Positions 48,156 to 61,128 of a stretch of DNA of 64,000 bases are shown here, piece by piece. The notes below the pieces were generated by a model. The model did not search any database and was not told the origin of the DNA. It worked only from the letters and a program-made list of their open reading frames with translations. The translations under genes were made by a program, and so were the position numbers. This DNA is from Mycobacterium heckeshornense. Lineage in GTDB: Bacteria > Actinomycetota > Actinomycetes > Mycobacteriales > Mycobacteriaceae. The stretch's first letter is position 1; each line of letters begins with the position of its first letter. The DNA is taken from the NCBI RefSeq assembly GCF_016592155.1, contig NZ_AP024237.1, forward strand, positions 1 through 64,000, given 5' to 3'.

Positions 48156-50009
48156 ATGACTAGCAGCACCGACACGGTCGCCGCGCGCAAGCGCTTCGAT
48201 CAGGCCATGGCGTTGTTCGACTCCGATCCCGACACCGCACGAGACTATTTCCGGCAGGCAACCGAGATCGACCCATCGATGGCCGACGCCTGGCTTGGCC
48301 GGATCGCGGCGGGCGATGATTCACTATCTACCCTGCAGGAGCTCTACGCCTACGGAGCCCGGCTCCACCGGGAGACCAACCGGCTCGGTGTGCGTCTATC
48401 GGCGGCGATCAAGGCTGGACCGTATCTCTCGATCTCGGTGACCGAGGCATCTCATGCCGGCCTGGCCCTGGCCAGCGCGCTGATCGATGATCGACAATAC
48501 GAAAAAGCCGAAGCGCTGCTGCAGGATTCATCGCTGCTGGACAGTTGGGAGAACCATCAGTGGCAGCAATACATCCGAGCCTATTTGATGTTCGCCACCC
48601 AGCGTTGGCCTGACGTAATTTCGATCGCTGCCAGCATCCTGCCGCCGCAGGCCATCATCATGTCCGCAGTCACGGCCGGAACTAATGCCCTAGCCGCCCA
48701 CGCCGCCGTCCACCTCGGGCAGGCACGTGTCGCGCTCGACTGGACTGACCGGGTCGAAATACGTGCCGGACATAGTGAACCCCGAGAATGGCGCCGTCAC
48801 CAACTGATCGAAACCGCCGTCACTGCGATAGATCCCAACGAATTTCCTTTGATCGCAGCCGATCTTGCCTATGTACGCGGGATGGCTCACCGTCAGCTCG
48901 GTGAGCAAGACAAAGCCGAGATCTGGTTGTCGAAGGCGACGATCAACGGCGCGCTCATCGAACCTGCCAAGCAAGCGCTTGCCGACCCTGCGCTGCAGCT
49001 GGTGATCACCGACGAAGAAACGATCAACAGCCGCACCAACAAATGGGACGTCACCACCGAGCGATCAGAAGAGCAGCGCCGGGAGGAAGAGAACAAAGGG
49101 CGGCGCGAGGAACTTCTTGCGGAGGGACGGGCGCTGCTCAACAACCAAGTCGGATTAGCCGAAGTCAAAAGGGCCGTCGCTGAACTCGAAGACCAGATCG
49201 AGGTCCGGGCACTGCGGCTTGCCGCCGGACTACCGGTGACCAACCAGACGAATCACATGCTCCTCGTGGGTCCGCCGGGCACCGGTAAGACCACCACCGC
49301 CGAGGCGCTGGGAAAGATCTTCGCCGGGTTGGGGATTGTGCGCCACCCCGAGATCATCGAGGTCAAGCGGGCCGACTTTTGTGGTGAGCACATCGGGGCA
49401 TCGGGACCGAAGACCAACGAGCTGATCAACCGCTCACTCGGCCGGATCTTGTTCATGGACGAGTTTTATTCGTTGGTGGAGCGACACCAAGACGGCCGAC
49501 CAGACATGATCGGCATGGAAGCGGTCAACCAGCTGATGATCGCGCTGGAGGTGCACCGGTTCGACTTCTGTTTCATCGGTGCGGGATACGAGAAGGAAGT
49601 CGACGAATTCCTCACAGTTAACCCGGGATTGGCGGGCCGGTTTAACCGGAAGCTGCGGTTCGAGTCCTACACACCGGAGGAACTGGTGGAAATCGCCGTC
49701 CGGTACGGTGAGCCACGCGCCACCGTCATCGAGCCCAGCGCCCGTGAAGCACTTAACGTGGCATGCACGATGCTGCGGGCCTACCTGGCACCGGACGGCA
49801 GGCACGGAATCGACATCATGCAGAACGGACGGTTCGCCCGCAACGTGGTGGAGCGTGCGGAGCGGCTGCGCGACTCCCGGGTTGCCGCACAGCATCGCAC
49901 CAACAAAGGCTCGGTAACCGTAGAAGACCTGGAAACGGTGCGCACCCAGGACATCGTGGACGCCGTGATGGATGCGTGCGCGGAAAAGCATGTGCCGATA
50001 GTGCTTTGA
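48156..50009 (+). CDS. eccA2: ESX-2 AAA+ ATPase EccA2
   Basis: EccA is a cytosolic AAA+ (CbxX/CfqX type) ATPase that works with EspG in substrate handling. The 617-residue protein has an N-terminal TPR-type helical domain (about 1-280; FDSDPDTARDYFRQATEIDP) and a C-terminal AAA+ domain with Walker A GPPGTGKT (372-379), Walker B ILFMDEFYSL and a conserved Arg-rich sensor region near NPGLAGRFNRKLRF. It closes the ESX-2 gene run and is followed by a strong hairpin. Confidence 0.96.
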   Translation: MTSSTDTVAARKRFDQAMALFDSDPDTARDYFRQATEIDPSMADAWLGRIAAGDDSLSTLQELYAYGARLHRETNRLGVRLSAAIKAGPYLSISVTEASHAGLALASALIDDRQYEKAEALLQDSSLLDSWENHQWQQYIRAYLMFATQRWPDVISIAASILPPQAIIMSAVTAGTNALAAHAAVHLGQARVALDWTDRVEIRAGHSEPREWRRHQLIETAVTAIDPNEFPLIAADLAYVRGMAHRQLGEQDKAEIWLSKATINGALIEPAKQALADPALQLVITDEETINSRTNKWDVTTERSEEQRREEENKGRREELLAEGRALLNNQVGLAEVKRAVAELEDQIEVRALRLAAGLPVTNQTNHMLLVGPPGTGKTTTAEALGKIFAGLGIVRHPEIIEVKRADFCGEHIGASGPKTNELINRSLGRILFMDEFYSLVERHQDGRPDMIGMEAVNQLMIALEVHRFDFCFIGAGYEKEVDEFLTVNPGLAGRFNRKLRFESYTPEELVEIAVRYGEPRATVIEPSAREALNVACTMLRAYLAPDGRHGIDIMQNGRFARNVVERAERLRDSRVAAQHRTNKGSVTVEDLETVRTQDIVDAVMDACAEKHVPIVL

Positions 50010-50023
50010 GTGGGCTTAAAACC

Positions 50024-50074
50024 GGCCCGCAGCGCTTGAACCTGCTGTAAAAGGTTCAAGCATCACTTCGGGCC
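50024..50074. terminator. Hairpin between the convergent eccA2 and lipoprotein genes
   Basis: GCTTGAACC (50034-50042) and GGTTCAAGC (50053-50061) form a perfect 9-bp stem, extended by GGCCCG (50024-50029) with CGGGCC (50069-50074). There is no T tract. It probably acts as a bidirectional transcript end. Confidence 0.65.
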
Positions 50075-50125
50075 TTGCTCGCGGAGATCCGCCGAAAGGG
50101 TACTCCAACCGGCCAAAAGTCTTTG

Positions 50126-51415
50126 TTAACGCGTGAGGATGCGGTATTGTGCTGCGACCTGATGGTGTGCGGCATCTAGTTGACGCGCAACGGCTTTGAT
50201 CATGTAGCGGCCAGCAGCCGCTAGACACCAGTAGTGCGGCACGAGCCCGCCGGATCCTGGTACGCGAATGCAGCGGCTCTGCGGTAACCCCGGAACACCG
50301 GAGGCGGCTTGTGCCGCTGGCATTGCGGCCACGTCGTCGCCATAGACTTCTACGAGTCTCTGTGCCCTGTCGGCGGTTTCGGCTCGGTACAGTGTCGTCA
50401 GGTTGACAGATGCGTAGTCGACGCCCGCGTCGGCGAGCACCGGGCCGGCTTTGACGGGGTTGTCTTCGAAGTGCAGCGCGCCGGCGCGCTGGTATGCGGC
50501 GGACGATATTGATGTGGTCTGATCGGCGGGCAGTGGCAGTGTGCGGGCGACCAGTCCGGTCGGGTCGAGCGGCAGGGCGGCGAACTGGGACAGGTCCGTG
50601 GGTTTGAAGGTGTCGATCAGCGGTACCTGAAGGTCGAGGATGCGTGCGGCCAGTTGTGCATCGCAGTCGGGCGCGGCCGGGCACCGGATGACTTGCACCA
50701 TCAGGTAGGGGCCGTGGCTGGTAGCCGCGGTAAGTTCTTGCACGCTCTTGGCATCCTCTTGGAAGGTGAGCAGGGCGGCTTTGGCTTCGGGGTGGCCGGG
50801 TATGGGGATGACGCGCTCGGGAGAGGTGACGATGGGGGTGACGTCCGGTCTTCGGGGCATGGCCATCGCGTTAGTGAACATGCCTTGGGCCGCGGCGGAT
50901 GCAGAGTCTGGATCAGCGAAACGCAGAACCGCGTTGCGCAGTGACAACGCTGAATCCGTGCTGTGTCGTTGGGACATGAATCCCACTACGAAAGGTAACG
51001 ACCGTATGCCGCCCGCTATCGGCGCCCACACCACGACCGTGCCCAGCTGGCGGTAGTTTTCGATCACGGTCGCATCGCTGGGGAGGCGAGCTGTGAGAGC
51101 GGGATCGGCTTGCCACGGCCCGACCACGTAGCTTGCCAGGCGACGGCCCTCGGCGAGCCGTCCGACTTGTTCGGAGCCGGCGTTACCGAGCGGAGCCAGC
51201 GGTGTGATCGGGTATCGGCCGGGATCCAGCGCGGATGTATTGACCGTGGTTAGCGGCGGCTGGTGTGCCGGTAGTGCCACGCCGGCGGTGGTGCTGCTAC
51301 ATCCGGCCAGCATGGCGGCGACCAACCCGACCATGGCGCGTGGTATGCGGGTTAAGGGTGGTAGCGGTGGATCCGAATGCCCACCGTGGGCACCGCATGG
51401 GCCGGTCAAGGGCAC
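50126..51415 (-). CDS. Lipoprotein of the DUF7373-like mycobacterial family
   Basis: From GTG 51415 the product has about 429 residues with a signal peptide ending in the lipobox LAGC (AAMLAGCSSTTAG). The mature part shows conserved features of large mycobacterial lipoproteins next to sensor kinases: PLGNAGSEQVGRLAEGRRLA, YVVGPWQADPALTAR and a C-terminal VPGSGGLVPHYWCLAAAGRY with paired cysteines. Family name is from memory. The start is uncertain (GTG 51445 overlaps the preceding gene; ATG 51334 would leave a very short signal). It is eight bases after the NTF2-like lipoprotein gene, in one operon with the kinase. Confidence 0.75.
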   Translation of the reverse strand: MPLTGPCGAHGGHSDPPLPPLTRIPRAMVGLVAAMLAGCSSTTAGVALPAHQPPLTTVNTSALDPGRYPITPLAPLGNAGSEQVGRLAEGRRLASYVVGPWQADPALTARLPSDATVIENYRQLGTVVVWAPIAGGIRSLPFVVGFMSQRHSTDSALSLRNAVLRFADPDSASAAAQGMFTNAMAMPRRPDVTPIVTSPERVIPIPGHPEAKAALLTFQEDAKSVQELTAATSHGPYLMVQVIRCPAAPDCDAQLAARILDLQVPLIDTFKPTDLSQFAALPLDPTGLVARTLPLPADQTTSISSAAYQRAGALHFEDNPVKAGPVLADAGVDYASVNLTTLYRAETADRAQRLVEVYGDDVAAMPAAQAASGVPGLPQSRCIRVPGSGGLVPHYWCLAAAGRYMIKAVARQLDAAHHQVAAQYRILTR

Positions 51416-51423
51416 CGTCGTGG

Positions 51424-51912
51424 CTAGGTTTGGCAGATCTTCCACCCGTCGTCCTCGCGCTTCAAGGGCAGGCTGACCGAAGCCGAACCCATCGCCTCAT
51501 TGTTGGAATCCATAGTGACCGTGGCGGTGTCGCCGGCAATTGAAACCGACGTGATAGTGGCCGTTGTTACTCCGGTCCTAGCTCGGTCCTTCTTGAGATA
51601 ATCCATTACGATGCCGGTGAATTTGGCTCGCATCGGCGCGCACATCAGGTCAAGGTAGGCCTGCCAGTTTTGGGTGTTGAGGGCGTCCTGGAACGCCATG
51701 ACGGTTTCGCGTATTTGGTTCTCGTCTGAGACGGCAGCCGTTTGTGGCGGCGCAGCAAGCGATTTCGATGGATTTGATGGCGACGTCGACGAAAGGGAAG
51801 TACTGCGCTGCGGCACCGGAGCGCCACTCGTGGTACTTGAGCATGAGGCGGCTATGGCACTGGCGGCAAGTAATGTCACACCGACGGGCGCCCGCGCTGA
51901 GATCATCTTCAC
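51424..51912 (-). CDS. NTF2-like lipoprotein
   Basis: This 162-residue protein has a signal peptide with lipobox AASC (ASAIAASCSSTTSG), a Ser/Thr/Pro-rich linker and a C-terminal NTF2-like domain (about 60-162: VMAFQDALNTQNWQAYLDLM, DGWKICQT). Domains of this type often sit on mycobacterial sensor lipoproteins and on kinases such as PknH partners. The ATG at 51912 is short of an obvious strong ribosome binding site. It lies 15 bases after the kinase sensor segment and is probably co-transcribed. Confidence 0.78.
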   Translation of the reverse strand: MKMISARAPVGVTLLAASAIAASCSSTTSGAPVPQRSTSLSSTSPSNPSKSLAAPPQTAAVSDENQIRETVMAFQDALNTQNWQAYLDLMCAPMRAKFTGIVMDYLKKDRARTGVTTATITSVSIAGDTATVTMDSNNEAMGSASVSLPLKREDDGWKICQT

Positions 51913-51927
51913 TGTCTGGCCTCCCTG

Positions 51928-52440
51928 CTAGTGCTGGCGTGGCACCTTGACTGCGGTCGCGTTTACTAAGGCGGCCACATCGGCGCGACCTGTAGTCCGG
52001 CACTGCCGGATGTCGATGACGATGTTGCCGCGCTGCATCATTCCGTGCTGGCAGGAGTCGGCATCTCCGCGCAGCGTGGCGGTGATGGTGAGCACGCCGG
52101 AAATGGTGACCGGGTGGTTGAGCTCCCATGTCTGTGGAGGCTGTCCTGGTGGGGTCACCGTGATGGATTTGCCACCGCACAGTTCCCACTGGCCGCGCTG
52201 GTCGACATAAAAAAACCCCACCGATCGCTGCGAGGAGAACGATACGACGGCCTGGGTAACACCGTCTTGCCAAGGTTCGTGGTTTATCCCGCGCAGGACC
52301 TGAGCCGCAACGCCTGTGACGGTGACGTTGCGACCGGTGAACACCGACTGTTGGGCGGGCAGCCACGCGCCCAGACACTGCGGGTCATCGACCGTGTTAA
52401 CGTCGTTGAAGAGGCTGGAGCTGTCCTGCTCGAGTGCCAT
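51928..52440 (-). pseudogene. Sensor-domain segment (PknH_C-like) of the frameshifted PknJ-like kinase
   Basis: This 170-codon frame encodes an extracellular PknH_C-type sensor: DPQCLGAWLPAQQSVFTG, QAVVSFSSQRSVGFFYVDQ, conserved cysteines and the ending VNATAVKVPRQH. It lacks any signal peptide or membrane anchor. Immediately upstream the frame SNGAPMALEQ continues in register with the membrane segment at 52397-52882 if one C is removed from the six-C run at 52458-52463. It is therefore the C-terminal third of a split receptor kinase, not an independent gene, unless the assembly is wrong at the run. Confidence 0.75.
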
Positions 52441-52882
52441 TGGCGCGCCGTTGGATTGGGGGGAGCTCTGCCGCAGTCAGCAGTATCGGGCGTAACTGCG
52501 TCGGCCCAATATCGGTGGCCGCCGGGCCCTGTGCGGATTGCTGGGCCGATGCCGGATCTGACTCCGGCCCAGCTGGCGCTCCCGGTTGATCAGACGCGGA
52601 GCTCGGGTTGGTGCTTGGGCTGTCGGGCCAGGCCACCAAAGTGGTGGTTGCCGCGATGATCACCAGTGCCGCAACAGCTGCACCGATCACGGTCCGTCGG
52701 CGCCTCAGCAGTGGCGTCGACGGCGGGAGGCTTGGCGGCGCAGGCGACACCGATTGTGGCGATGGACCGGACCAGCCGGTGAGTGTGCGGGGTCCGGCCT
52801 GCTGCCACCACGGCGCGCCGGCAGGTCCCACAAGCGGGTATGAGCTAACCTCGGTAGGGGGGGACCGGTGGCAAAGGCGCAC
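52397..52882 (-). pseudogene. Juxtamembrane and membrane segment of the frameshifted PknJ-like kinase
   Basis: This 161-codon frame has PLVGPAGAPWWQQAG, a motif typical just after the kinase domain of PknJ-like enzymes, a Pro/Ser-rich stretch, a membrane helix (TVIGAAVAALVIIAATTTLV) and an extracellular Ser/Pro linker ending LLTAAELPPI, the usual entrance to a PknH_C domain. It joins the kinase domain if one C is removed from the seven-C run at 52857-52863, and the sensor if one C is removed at 52458-52463. Its apparent GTG start is probably fortuitous. Confidence 0.75.
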
Positions 52883-53732
52883 GCAGCCGCTGCGCGGGCT
52901 CGCGCAATGCGCTCGCCGCCGCGTCGGCCAGTGCGGCCGCTGAGCCGAACCTAACAGCCGGGTCTTTGGCCATGGCCGTGGCGATCACCTGGTCCAGGGC
53001 AGTCGGCAACGACGGCACCAGATCGGTGACGCGCGGCGGCGGCCGCTGCAGATGAGCCAGCATGACCGCAGCCGGACCGTTGTCGCCCGGAAACGGGGTC
53101 TTGCCGGTTAGAAGCCGAAAAAGCGCGCACCCCAAGGAATAGATGTCGGCACGGCCGTCAAACCGGCCACCCGACAGCACCTCTGGGGCCGCATAGGCCA
53201 CGGTGGCGATAACCGACCCGGTGGCCGTCAGACCGACGTCATCGAGTGCTCGCGCAATCCCGAAATCGCCGAGCAGGACTCGCTCGCCCGGGCCGATCAG
53301 ACCGGAGAGCAGAAAGTTCGCTGGCTTGACATCACGGTGCACGACGTTGTGTGCGTGAGCGAAATCGAGTGCCTTAGCTACCTCTGTAATGATGTGCACC
53401 GCCCGCTGCGGGGTCATCGCGCCGGCGCGCAGGGCCGCATCGGCGTCGGTGCCGTCGACAAACTGCATCGCGATCCACAGATGCCCTTCCTCGGTCTGTC
53501 CGCGGTTGTACACCGACACGATCTGAGGATGTTCGAGGGCGGCTGCCACATCGGCTTCACGGATAAACCGGGTACGAAAGTCCGGATCCCGCGACAACTC
53601 GGCCGACAGCACTTTCAGTGCGTCATTGCGCGGCAAGGTGGGGTGGGTCGCCAGATAGACCGTGCCCATACCGCCAGTACCCAGCACCCGCGAGATGCGA
53701 TAGCCGGCCACCATCGACCCGACACTGAGCAT
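52845..53732 (-). CDS. PknJ-like Ser/Thr protein kinase, catalytic part (truncated by frameshift)
   Basis: The 295-residue product is a full Hanks-type kinase domain: [11 protein letters not shown] loop, Lys40, HRD Asp134, DFG Asp156 and the activation segment [16 protein letters not shown]. It then stops after LPPVPPYRG without a membrane segment, whereas PknJ/PknH relatives continue into a membrane helix and an extracellular sensor. Restoring the frame at two poly-C runs yields one 600-residue receptor kinase (51928-53732), the expected size. As read, it would be a soluble, sensorless kinase. Confidence 0.88.
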   Translation of the reverse strand: MLSVGSMVAGYRISRVLGTGGMGTVYLATHPTLPRNDALKVLSAELSRDPDFRTRFIREADVAAALEHPQIVSVYNRGQTEEGHLWIAMQFVDGTDADAALRAGAMTPQRAVHIITEVAKALDFAHAHNVVHRDVKPANFLLSGLIGPGERVLLGDFGIARALDDVGLTATGSVIATVAYAAPEVLSGGRFDGRADIYSLGCALFRLLTGKTPFPGDNGPAAVMLAHLQRPPPRVTDLVPSLPTALDQVIATAMAKDPAVRFGSAAALADAAASALREPAQRLRAPLPPVPPYRG

Positions 53733-54383
53733 CTAAACCACCAGCCGTTTCGACAGCGGACTGTGGTTCGCATGTAACAGCGACCGCGACGGTCGCGTCG
53801 ATCGTCGGGTTGGCAGGGCTGCGCAGTCGCCGTGGCGTGAGCTAATCCGACAGGGCGCGCCTGAACGAGCGGGTTGTCGAATGTACCGCACACCACGGCA
53901 GCATGGGTGGCGCGTGGTCATCGCCTTACAGCCTCGCTCGCATGAGAGAAACCCCCTTCACCGGTTTGTCGGTGCAGTTTAAATCCGCACCCGTCGCCCT
54001 TGGTCGCGATGCTGTTAGTTCCCCGCATGCGGATCGTCGTGGAACACCTCAGTCAACCGCCGAGCGACCAGATCAGCGAGACCCATTGACACCGTCGTTC
54101 GTACCTGATCAATTCGGTCTCCCGAATCTGGCCCCAACCCCGCGGCCACGAATTGCTGCGCCGTCTGAGCCCCGGTGTGACCGCAGACCAGCGGACCCGC
54201 CGGCCAGCCGGTGCTTCCCTTCGCGCCGCGGCGCCTGCTCGCGGTGATGGTGCTGACACCTGCAACCAGCTGATCACCGAGTCGAGGCCACCGTCGACCC
54301 GGCGGCCCGCTGTGCGGCTTTCGGCGGTCGGTCTGCCGCGCCCGATTCAGGTACTGCAAGGATGCCAGCGGAGGTGATGGCGC
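53733..54383. other. Gene-poor region, possible gene remnant on the minus strand
   Basis: About 650 bases upstream of both the kinase and the SRPBCC gene. The only protein-like frame is on the minus strand at about 54015-54275 (AQQFVAAGLGPDSGDRI, TTVSMGLADLVARRLTEVF); it lacks a clear start and may be the tail of a lost gene. In M. tuberculosis the ESX-1 region and whiB6 would be nearby. I see no RNA gene or repeat. Confidence 0.4.
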
Positions 54384-54803
54384 ATGCGTTACGTGCGTGA
54401 GGAAACCGTGCATGCCCCACCCGAGCGGGTGTGGCGGCTGCTCGTCGACGTGGAGGGCTGGCCCGCCTGGACCGAATCGATGCGACAAATCACGCGACTC
54501 GACGAGGGTCCGCTGGGGATCGGCAGCCAAGCCCGCGTGGTTCAGCCAAAGGGCCGGCCGACGGTGTGGACGGTGACCGAACTGGAGCCCATGCGCACAT
54601 TCACCTGGGTGGCCAAACAACCGGGACTCACGCTGGAAGCGGTGCATCGCATCGAGGACACCGGAAACGAGGTGCGCACGAGGCTGGAGTTCATCGGCAC
54701 CGGCCCGCTGGCGTGGTTGGGCGCACTGCTCGCCGGATCCCGGGTTCGGGCGTATCTCGGCATGGAGAGTACGGGGTTAAAGCGCGCCGCCGAAACGAGC
54801 TGA
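54384..54803 (+). CDS. SRPBCC (START/Bet v1-like) protein
   Basis: This 139-residue protein has the polyketide-cyclase/dehydrase-type SRPBCC fold pattern: VREETVHAPPERVWRLLVDV at the N-terminus, WPAWTESMRQITRL, and a C-terminal helix (LLAGSRVRAYLGMESTGLKR). Such proteins bind hydrophobic ligands; the ligand is unknown. ATG 54384 has GGAGGTGATG upstream. It converges with the MinD-like gene 14 bases away. Confidence 0.85.
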   Translation: MRYVREETVHAPPERVWRLLVDVEGWPAWTESMRQITRLDEGPLGIGSQARVVQPKGRPTVWTVTELEPMRTFTWVAKQPGLTLEAVHRIEDTGNEVRTRLEFIGTGPLAWLGALLAGSRVRAYLGMESTGLKRAAETS

Positions 54804-54817
54804 CGCGACGTCCGTCG

Positions 54818-55960
54818 TCACCTGCCGATTCGGTCCCGCACGCCGTCGGGCCGGGACGCGAAATATTCGGCGACCGTGGCCGCGATCTCAAGAAACCGCC
54901 GACGCGTGGCCGGAGCCATCTCGCGGCGCACGTCGATGACGCCGCCGGGCCGCAGATGCGGGTCGAAGGGAACCTCGACGACCTTTTGCCCGCGATCGAC
55001 AAACTGGCGCGCCAGCACCGCGCGGGTGCGCTTGTCGGCGTGCCCGTCGGAATCGTTGAGCACCACGACGCTGCGCCGCAGCAGACCGGTGCGCCCGTGC
55101 TCGGCCAGCCATTCGATGGTTTGCGCGGCCGCCGAGGCGCCGTCCGCCCACGGCGACGACACCACGATTAGCGCATCCAAATCCCGCAGCGCCTCCTGAG
55201 TGACCGGAGCGTCCATCGTCGAGCCGCAATCGATGACGGAGATGGTGAAATGGCGGTCCAGGCGTAGCGCGGCCTCGCGGTAGATGGCCGGGTCCAGCAC
55301 CCGTCGCCGCCCGGTGGGCGGGTCGCCGGCCAGCACGTACAGCCCGGCGGCGTTGGCGCCGACCCGGGCCCGCACGTCGGCAAACGACCGCAGGTTCTTG
55401 TCCCCGGCGAGCTCCCAATACGAGCTTTCGGTGCGCGGGTCGATCCTGCTGGCCAGCCGCCCGAACGCGGTGTCGGCATCGACCGCGACCACGCGGTCCT
55501 GGCGGCGCAGTTCGGCGAAGATCGACCCGACACTGGCCGCCACCGTGGTCTTCCCGACACCGCCCTTACCCAGCACCCCGACCTTGTAGTTGCCGCGCAA
55601 CACCGACTGGACGGCCGATTCGAACCGGGCCTCCTGGCGCTCGTTGGCGGACGGACCCAGGTTGACCAGCCCACCGGTGGCCACCAGGACGATGTGGCGC
55701 CAGCCGCGACTGGGACGCGGACGCACCGCAGGGGTAGCAGCGACCGGCGGTGCCGGTCTCGGCGCGGGAGCAGGCTGCTGCGCAGCGGCGGCCGGCCGCG
55801 GCTGCACGGGTGTGACCGTCGGGCGCGGGCGCGCGGGCGCATAGGCGGGCAGCGGCATGGTCCGCTGATCCCTGTTCTCGGGCTGCGGCGGATGTGCGGC
55901 CCGACGGTCGAGCGGGCCAGACCGCAGCCGATCCATCGAGAAGTCGTCACGCTCGCTCAT
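54818..55960 (-). CDS. MinD/ParA-like ATPase, EspI-related (Rv3860-like)
   Basis: From ATG 55960 (MSERDDFSM) the product has 380 residues: a Pro/Ala/Arg-rich disordered N-terminus (1-90), a linker with GGLVNLGPS, and a MinD-type ATPase with KGGVGKTT at about 132-139, VVAVDADTAFGRL, VIDCGSTMD and DPHLRPGGVID. Its architecture is that of EspI (Rv3876) and Rv3860; position divergent from gltB matches Rv3860. It shares DPHL-GGVID and other motifs with the ESX-2 ATPase at 42462. ATG 55975 would add five residues. Role unknown. Confidence 0.85.
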   Translation of the reverse strand: MSERDDFSMDRLRSGPLDRRAAHPPQPENRDQRTMPLPAYAPARPRPTVTPVQPRPAAAAQQPAPAPRPAPPVAATPAVRPRPSRGWRHIVLVATGGLVNLGPSANERQEARFESAVQSVLRGNYKVGVLGKGGVGKTTVAASVGSIFAELRRQDRVVAVDADTAFGRLASRIDPRTESSYWELAGDKNLRSFADVRARVGANAAGLYVLAGDPPTGRRRVLDPAIYREAALRLDRHFTISVIDCGSTMDAPVTQEALRDLDALIVVSSPWADGASAAAQTIEWLAEHGRTGLLRRSVVVLNDSDGHADKRTRAVLARQFVDRGQKVVEVPFDPHLRPGGVIDVRREMAPATRRRFLEIAATVAEYFASRPDGVRDRIGR

Positions 55961-55975
55961 GAGTTTCCCGCGCAT

Positions 55976-56544
55976 CGCTCGGTGCCGAAGGGCCGCTGCG
56001 GCCCATCGGCAACGTAGGACATGCGACCTAGTATCTGCATCGAGCGGCAGGTTGGCACGGCCGCCCGCCCACAGCCAGGGCCACGGCGGATCTCAAGCCA
56101 CGCCATCCGCAGCTGGCATCGGTGTGACCGACCGGTCATCGCCGGCAAGCTGAGCCGTCCGTCACAGCAAACCGCGCGGCCCGACGAGCCAACTCCGGCG
56201 ATGCGGCAAATAGGCGGCGGCACTGCCTAATCTGCAGACCCTCGACATGACCGGCAACGCCCTCGAACCGCCGGGAGCTCGTCGGCGTGGCTCACCCAAC
56301 CGAGGGGTTACTATTGACGAAGTTGGCATGTCAGGCGGTTTTTGTCATATCGTTTTACGACTTGTCGAGACCGGGTACAGGGCCCCCGTTCAGCGTTGCA
56401 CGGACGCATCCCCTGACCGGATCATCACTGGTGACCACCGTATCGACAAGACCGGAGGAGCCTAGCCCGCAATCTTGAGGGCGGCGGCGCCGACGGAGCC
56501 GTTCATATGCCGCGCAGAAAGTTTTGGTGAAGGGTCAGGTGGGA
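55976..56544 (+). promoter_or_regulatory. Divergent promoter region upstream of gltB
   Basis: About 570 bases lie between the MinD-like gene and gltB. I see no credible gene. TTGACG at 56314-56319 is a good -35-like hexamer, but a matching -10 at the right distance is not clear. The stretch 56310-56365 is AT-richer than its surroundings. Nitrogen control of gltBD is likely from the pathway, but no regulator site can be assigned. Confidence 0.35.

Positions 56545-61120
<4,576 letters not shown>

Positions 61121-61128
<8 letters not shown>

Noticed and set aside
33401..50009. Assignment of the secretion locus to ESX-1, ESX-3 or ESX-5
   Set aside because: Unsplit eccC, order eccB-eccC-PE-PPE-esxD-esxC-espG-MinD-eccD-mycP-eccE-eccA and the upstream transglycosylase-like gene fit ESX-2 only.
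51928..52882. Two independent genes for a membrane protein and a soluble sensor protein
   Set aside because: Neither has a good start, and both fall into the known order of a receptor kinase once the C runs are adjusted.
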